A program made the translations under genes and the position numbers. From positions 1 to 24,496 of the forward strand of contig CAZNVG010000013.1 in assembly GCA_964576475.1 (NCBI GenBank): a stretch of DNA of 24,496 bases, given 5' to 3'. Each line of letters opens with the position of its first letter. Within the stretch, counting starts at the first letter, position 1. The DNA comes from CAZNVG01 sp964576475. GTDB taxonomy: Bacteria > Patescibacteriota > Saccharimonadia > Saccharimonadales > CAZNVG01. The notes beneath the pieces are model-generated. The model was not told the origin of the DNA, ran no database searches, and saw nothing but the letters and a program-made list of their open reading frames with translations. Shown in pieces: positions 21,123-24,496 of the stretch.

Positions 21123-21577
21123 GACGGCAACCCTTCTACGGCATACGCAAGATTCGGTGGAACTTCTAAACGGATATCACGCATAGTGATGTCGGGGGCA
21201 GATATATGGACGCTAATTCGGTCTGTCGGGAGTATATCTCGAACATTCTCGCCCCACTCGATAGCAACAATCGTATTAGGCTCCATCGTTGCTTCGTGTA
21301 TCTCTAATTTCATGATGCCCGGATCTTGCAGGCGATACATATCATAATGATTTAATTGCAGCTGAGGGGAAGAATAAATTTGGTTTATTGTGAAGCTTGG
21401 ACTGCTCACCTGGTCAGCACTGCCTATACCCTTCGCGAGTCCAGTTACAAAAGCCGTCTTTCCGCCGCCGAGATCACTTATAAGCTCGATTGTCTCTCCA
21501 CCTTTAAGTTTTCGCCCGATTGCCTCGGCCAACGATACGGTGTCTTCGTAACTTGTAGATTTTATTTCCAATGTCAT
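21119..21577 (-). CDS. tsaE: TsaE (t6A37 tRNA modification ATPase)
   Basis: A 152-residue P-loop ATPase that drives the TsaB-TsaD cycle in t6A synthesis. The Walker A is SDLGGGKTAF (residues 34-43). The family segments SSPSFTINQIY (58-68) and HYDMYRL (77-83) follow, and IEWGE (106-110) is the late motif. I choose ATG 21577; the frame is open upstream to 21838, but that part is a shadow of the overlapping gene. The start lies 74 bases inside the 3' end of the lamin-tail gene, an unusually long overlap. A weak GGGAA stands eight bases before ATG. Confidence 0.92.
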   Translation of the reverse strand: MTLEIKSTSYEDTVSLAEAIGRKLKGGETIELISDLGGGKTAFVTGLAKGIGSADQVSSPSFTINQIYSSPQLQLNHYDMYRLQDPGIMKLEIHEATMEPNTIVAIEWGENVRDILPTDRISVHISAPDITMRDIRLEVPPNLAYAVEGLPS

Positions 21578-22895
21578 CTCTGTATTCCCAGCTCGCATAT
21601 AGTACCGTGCCCAACCCCAGTCCAACAAGCCACTTCGAGTCAAGACGTGGAGACTTCGTTGTTGATGAGAATGTATCGGTACTAGACTTTTCGGCTTTAG
21701 GAGACGTAGACTTGGTGCTGCCAGATTTTGATGACGATTTAGCACTTGCTGTCTTCTTTGAGGAAACTGAACTTGTTTTTGGTTTAGTGGTTGATGGCTT
21801 AGTAGTAACGACCGGTTGCGAAATAACGTTACTCGCACCTGGTGTTACGTGACTCGTCCACTGCCAGTTGCCCGTGCTATCAATAGAAAAGGATTGCCCT
21901 GTCTTTGCCGATTCGTACGCCGGGGTTTCAAAAATCACTCTACCACTCGGCCCAACTATTCGCGCCCTGCTACCACTATTGCTTAGGCTCAATTTAGTCT
22001 CTGAAGAGGGCAGAGCAATGTACTGACCGGGCGCAATCTGGAGTGTGCTCAACACCATACTATGGTTGTATGTGAGCCCAGTCTGCAATACATAGCCTTC
22101 CAAGTTAACAGTTTCAGAACCGCTATTGTATATCTCTATGAACTCATCGTTGGTATCACTGAGTGGCGACTGCGGATCGACAAATAACTCTGATATTTCC
22201 AAATAAGGATACTCTTCTAGAGTGACGCTTTCCTCAAAAGTCAGTGTGTCATCATCCGCTTTATCTGTTACTGGAGTACTATCGGGTAACTCGGGCTCTA
22301 TCTCCTGCGCTATAGGCTCATCACTTGAGCTAGGCGTCGGTGAATTGCTAAGCATAAAGTCTACGTGCCCATCATTTACATTGCTGTACATGCCATCCTC
22401 ATCAACATTTCTCTTAAGACTCTGGCCGTCTTTAGGAATACTAAGGGAAGAAGAACCTGCGAACTCTTGTGCGGCACCCCATCCCACAAGATCAACTATC
22501 TCGTCGTCTTCAGGGCTATCGCCCACTCGCACAAGTCGCAAACTGCCGCCATCTTTTGACAAACCACTACTTAGGTGTGCATCCGCTTGATCATCAAGAT
22601 AGTTTTTTGTGGATACTAAATACTTGCCTCTCGGCTCAATTGAACCTACGAGTTGCGCCTTCTTTGACCACGACGAAGCGGAGCCAGTAGCACGATAGTC
22701 GAGCCTCCAGGTTGTCAAATCAATGGGTTCGTCGGTCAGATTATAGAGCTCAACAAAATCCTCTCCCGTAGAATTATTGCTACCTGTCTGAATTTCAACT
22801 ATCAGAATAGTAGCGGGAGCCGCTGCACTCAAGCGCATCATTCCGAAACAAGCATAGATTACACTTAGAACCAGTACAGCTCGCCAGCCCTTCAT
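21504..22895 (-). CDS. Surface protein with two lamin-tail domains and a C-terminal membrane anchor
   Basis: A 463-residue exported protein. Residues 1-25 are a signal peptide. Two lamin-tail-like Ig domains follow at about 28-150 and 230-345. Each shows the pattern I-x-E(I/L) ... (D/E)(F)(V/I)E(L/I)YN and a later W or GY before a strand: EDFVELYN (45-52) and DEFIEIYN (250-257). The domains are joined by an acidic Pro/Ser linker. Residues about 360-420 are a Ser/Thr/Lys-rich stalk. One membrane helix lies at about 422-437, with a strongly basic tail (RRHRIVGRGNRAKT) inside. There is no LPxTG, so it is a membrane-anchored stalked protein. Bacterial lamin-tail domains are often surface-exposed binding modules. 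Its promoter puts transcription at the ATG. The 3' end overlaps tsaE. Confidence 0.87.
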   Translation of the reverse strand: MKGWRAVLVLSVIYACFGMMRLSAAAPATILIVEIQTGSNNSTGEDFVELYNLTDEPIDLTTWRLDYRATGSASSWSKKAQLVGSIEPRGKYLVSTKNYLDDQADAHLSSGLSKDGGSLRLVRVGDSPEDDEIVDLVGWGAAQEFAGSSSLSIPKDGQSLKRNVDEDGMYSNVNDGHVDFMLSNSPTPSSSDEPIAQEIEPELPDSTPVTDKADDDTLTFEESVTLEEYPYLEISELFVDPQSPLSDTNDEFIEIYNSGSETVNLEGYVLQTGLTYNHSMVLSTLQIAPGQYIALPSSETKLSLSNSGSRARIVGPSGRVIFETPAYESAKTGQSFSIDSTGNWQWTSHVTPGASNVISQPVVTTKPSTTKPKTSSVSSKKTASAKSSSKSGSTKSTSPKAEKSSTDTFSSTTKSPRLDSKWLVGLGLGTVLYASWEYRDDIGNKIYKLRRHRIVGRGNRAKT

Positions 22896-22901
22896 AGCCG
22901 A

Positions 22902-22931
22902 ATTCTAACCAATCAAAAAGTACGTATGCAA
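22902..22931 (-). promoter_or_regulatory. Promoter placing a leaderless start for the lamin-tail protein
   Basis: Minus strand: TTGCAT (22926-22931), an 18-base spacer, TAGAAT (22902-22907), six bases and ATG 22895. No Shine-Dalgarno sequence is present. Confidence 0.7.
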
Positions 22932-22955
22932 CAATAATTTACAAAAATCAATTCG

Positions 22956-22983
22956 TTTATGCTTGCGTGTCCAGTGGTATACT
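22956..22983 (+). promoter_or_regulatory. Promoter of the PRC-barrel gene
   Basis: TTTATG (22956-22961), a 16-base spacer and TATACT (22978-22983), preceded by TGG. The leader is about 15 bases without a clear ribosome binding site. Confidence 0.5.
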
Positions 22984-23004
22984 TGTGCATAAGTATTCAT
23001 AGCT

Positions 23005-23526
23005 ATGCTGAGACTTATTTCATCATTCCAAAACAAACCCATCCTATCGCTGCAGACAGGCGGAAGAGTTGGAAGTACGCTCGAACCAATCGTTGACCCC
23101 GACACGCTCAAAGTGCTCGGTTTTCATGTCGATAGTCCGAGAGATACTGGCACTATCCTGCTCATTGATGACGTTAGAGAGTTTAGTCCAACAGGACTGA
23201 TCATCGATCGTTTCGACAAACTTGCACACCACGATGATTTGGTGCGGTTGCAGAAAGTTTTGAAAATAGACTATCAGCTCGTCGGAAAGCAGGTGGTCAC
23301 CGAAGCAGGAAAAAAGGTGGGAAAAGTGAGCGATTATATTATCGATGATCAAAGCTTCTTTGTCGCGCGTCTCTATACCAGACAATCCGTCGTTAAAAAC
23401 TTTAGCGGTGAAGGACTCGTAGTCGATAGATCGCAAATAGTCGAAATCGACGATCGCCGAGTCGTCATCAAAGACCCTTCAGGCACTATTAAACAAAGCG
23501 CCGTTGCCGCGATAGCCGGTAGCTAA
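23005..23526 (+). CDS. PRC-barrel domain protein
   Basis: A 173-residue protein with two PRC-barrel-like halves. The first (about 1-78) contains GGRVGSTLEPIVDPDTLKV and ends near IDRFDKL. The second (about 90-165) contains GKQVVTEAGKKVGKVSDYII and closes with RRVVIKDPSG. PRC barrels occur in RimM and in small proteins that bind other proteins or the membrane surface; the exact role here is unknown. The short tail is Ala/Ser-rich. No signal peptide or membrane helix is present. It is divergent from the lamin-tail gene across 109 bases. The next gene starts 26 bases downstream with its own -10. Confidence 0.8.
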   Translation: MLRLISSFQNKPILSLQTGGRVGSTLEPIVDPDTLKVLGFHVDSPRDTGTILLIDDVREFSPTGLIIDRFDKLAHHDDLVRLQKVLKIDYQLVGKQVVTEAGKKVGKVSDYIIDDQSFFVARLYTRQSVVKNFSGEGLVVDRSQIVEIDDRRVVIKDPSGTIKQSAVAAIAGS

Positions 23527-23537
23527 AGAGCGAACTC

Positions 23538-23546
23538 TGCTACAAT
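23538..23546 (+). promoter_or_regulatory. Extended -10 placing a leaderless start at 23553
   Basis: TGC-TACAAT is followed by six bases and ATG 23553. There is no ribosome binding site. Confidence 0.6.
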
Positions 23547-23552
23547 ACATAT

Positions 23553-23726
23553 ATGTTTGCTACTTGGTTTATTGCAATTGTCATCAGTGGTGGTGCGGCC
23601 ACGTGGCTTTACTACAAATTACTCCGTCGAAATGGAAATCAACGAGACACACTCATAGCAGCGATCATCGTATGGCTACTGGGATTCTTCATACTCTTCA
23701 TGCTGCTTAGGGCCCTCGGCATTTAA
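23553..23726 (+). CDS. 57-residue two-helix membrane microprotein
   Basis: The product has two hydrophobic helices (about 2-22 and 35-55) separated by the basic loop YYKLLRRNGNQRD. The charged loop should be inside, leaving both ends outside. A -10 six bases before the ATG supports transcription and a leaderless start. Its last 51 bases overlap the 3' end of convergent recX. The function is unknown. The pattern of two helices and a basic loop resembles, in type only, the microproteins beside the UbiB kinase. Confidence 0.65.
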   Translation: MFATWFIAIVISGGAATWLYYKLLRRNGNQRDTLIAAIIVWLLGFFILFMLLRALGI

Positions 23727-24335
23727 CGCCTCCGCTACTTGCGAGTAACCGTATCCCTGACGAACAAGATACTGCTTTAATTTCTCGTCGTCCGCATAGC
23801 GTGATAAACGACGCTTCTTGATGATAATTTTTTGAATCTGCCCAAGCTCGTCGATAGGATTATCAGAAATAACTCTGTCAATAATTGTGAGGTTTACACC
23901 TTTTGATCGCAGCTCAGCTCGGAGCGCACGGCTGCTCTTTAGGCGCCCCACCCGAACCCCTAATAGCCAGCGCGCATATGTCTCGTCGTTCAACAGTTTT
24001 CTATCTCTAAAATAGCCTACCAGGTATTCTGCATAGTCACCGTCTACTTGCTTTCGACGTAAATAATCACGAAATTCACGTTCTGAATGCGGTCTGTTCA
24101 TTAGCCATTCCATGGACCGCATGCGGAGCTTGCCTTCCGCCGATCGCTTTTGCAGATCCTTGAGTCGGGCCTCGTCAATCTCCAATCCAACCTTAAGCTT
24201 TTCATCGAGTAGCTCTGTGAGATTGAGCGAGAAACTATACTTTCCATCGAGGTAAACAGATACCCTATTCTCATCTCGAATCTGCTGCTTAATGTTGGTT
24301 ATCTTCATTTCAGACTTATTTTGAAGAGTTTCCAT
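23676..24335 (-). CDS. recX: RecX, regulator of RecA
   Basis: A 219-residue RecX, which modulates RecA filaments. After an N-terminal beta-rich part (about 10-50, with VYLDGKYSFSLN), three-helix repeats follow: the family pattern RPHSEREFRDYLRRK (about 80-94), the middle repeat with YFRDRKLLNDETYARWLL (about 108-125), then a helix RALRAELRSKGV and a last repeat. I choose ATG 24335 because TATAAT stands exactly six bases upstream. An internal ATG at residue 10 has no upstream support. The tail (EEYEESQ) is acidic. It is divergent from the pilB-like gene. Confidence 0.9.
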   Translation of the reverse strand: METLQNKSEMKITNIKQQIRDENRVSVYLDGKYSFSLNLTELLDEKLKVGLEIDEARLKDLQKRSAEGKLRMRSMEWLMNRPHSEREFRDYLRRKQVDGDYAEYLVGYFRDRKLLNDETYARWLLGVRVGRLKSSRALRAELRSKGVNLTIIDRVISDNPIDELGQIQKIIIKKRRLSRYADDEKLKQYLVRQGYGYSQVAEALNAEGPKQHEEYEESQ

Positions 24336-24341
24336 GCAGTC

Positions 24342-24347
24342 ATTATA
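24342..24347 (-). promoter_or_regulatory. -10 placing a leaderless start for recX
   Basis: The minus strand has perfect TATAAT, then six bases, then ATG 24335, with no Shine-Dalgarno sequence. Confidence 0.65.
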
Positions 24348-24374
24348 GCCGAATAACCCCAGAAAAATGTGAGC

Positions 24375-24388
24375 AGCGTTAACACGCT
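24375..24388. promoter_or_regulatory. Inverted repeat AGCGT-TAAC-ACGCT between divergent promoters
   Basis: A perfect 5-bp dyad lies between the -10 elements of recX and the pilB-like gene, in the -35 region of the latter. It is a candidate shared operator; chance is possible at this length. Confidence 0.3.
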
Positions 24389-24395
24389 TATGCCT

Positions 24396-24401
24396 TATAA
24401 T
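24396..24401 (+). promoter_or_regulatory. -10 placing a leaderless start for the pilB-like gene
   Basis: Perfect TATAAT, then six bases, then ATG 24408. Confidence 0.65.
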
Positions 24402-24407
24402 GATGCT

Positions 24408-24496
24408 ATGCGCATTTCTGACGCCCTAGTTGAAACATTGCTCAAAAAAACGGGAACCATCGCCGAAGATCAAGTCGCGGCTCTACGCGATCAAGA
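24408..24496 (+). CDS. N-terminus of a probable PilB/GspE-type ATPase (partial)
   Basis: Only 29 codons are visible before the right edge: MRISDALVETLLKKTGTIAE and a following DQVAALRDQ. This matches the opening of type IV pilus/type II secretion assembly ATPases, where a short helix is followed by the pattern G-x-(I/V)-(S/T/A)-x-(E/D)-Q-(L/V) of the GspE N-terminal domain. The Walker motifs lie outside the window, so this is a pattern-based guess. The start is supported by the -10 six bases upstream. Confidence 0.55.
   Translation, partial: MRISDALVETLLKKTGTIAEDQVAALRDQ

Noticed and set aside
21578..21838. N-terminal extension of TsaE
   Set aside because: The extra 87 residues are low-complexity, match no TsaE part and overlap the lamin-tail gene in another frame; the family start fits ATG 21577.
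1..24496. CRISPR array, insertion sequence or prophage
   Set aside because: I saw no regularly spaced repeats, transposase, integrase, phage structural gene or terminal inverted repeats. The only near-identical repeat is the coding repeat in rny.

Overview
The window most resembles a Patescibacteria/CPR genome, probably a Saccharibacteria-like (TM7) lineage. This is an inference from gene content: a monoderm surface with two sortases and sorting-signal proteins, a short TsaB, RNase Y, an orphan AroE-like protein, many tiny membrane proteins, and the start of a probable type IV pilus ATPase at the right edge. TGA clearly ends genes (for example aarF, aroE-like, CYTH, tsaE), so the standard bacterial code applies and not the TGA-Gly code of Gracilibacteria/Absconditabacteria. 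A run of ten Ns at 8463-8472 shows this is a draft scaffold.

Layout. 1-1900: the tail of a ribbon-helix-helix-like protein, tRNA-Arg(TCT), a metallophosphoesterase broken by an in-frame TAA, an unknown protein, and tRNA-Gly(TCC) with a terminator. 1916-6167: a surface polysaccharide locus. A secreted modular polysaccharide deacetylase is transcribed leftward, and divergently from it run a 60-residue sortase-signal microprotein, a class E/F-like sortase and a processive family-2 glycosyltransferase. 6234-8063: a heavy-metal P-type ATPase. 8060-10542: poorly known genes, one split by the N gap and carrying a nuclease-like D...QVK motif. 10634-10791: tRNA-Pro(TGG). 10799-13491: a proline-rich tail-anchored protein, then a UbiB/ADCK-family kinase gene flanked by two tiny two-helix membrane proteins. 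13495-17720: leftward rny, aroE-like, a NUDIX gene broken by an in-frame TAG, CYTH and ymdB. 17900-20597: a second cell-wall locus with an LPDTG-anchored beta-propeller protein, its probable sortase and a small protein sharing the sortase's N-terminal motif. 20730-22895: a lamin-tail-domain surface protein, tsaE and tsaB. 22902-24496: a PRC-barrel protein, a 57-residue membrane protein, recX and the start of a pilB-like gene.

The two strongest unusual signals follow. First, at least six genes have a good -10 hexamer exactly six bases before an ATG, with no Shine-Dalgarno sequence; a seventh has seven bases. This predicts widespread leaderless transcripts next to ordinary Shine-Dalgarno-led genes. 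Second, the microprotein-sortase-glycosyltransferase operon contains a sorting-signal protein with no signal peptide and only about 25 residues in front of the predicted cleavage site. A perfect 15-bp hairpin followed by TTTT lies inside the first codons of the downstream sortase, which could set the ratio of substrate to enzyme.

Two genes (metallophosphoesterase, NUDIX) keep coding in the same frame after an internal stop. They are either recent nonsense alleles, readthrough genes or sequence errors.
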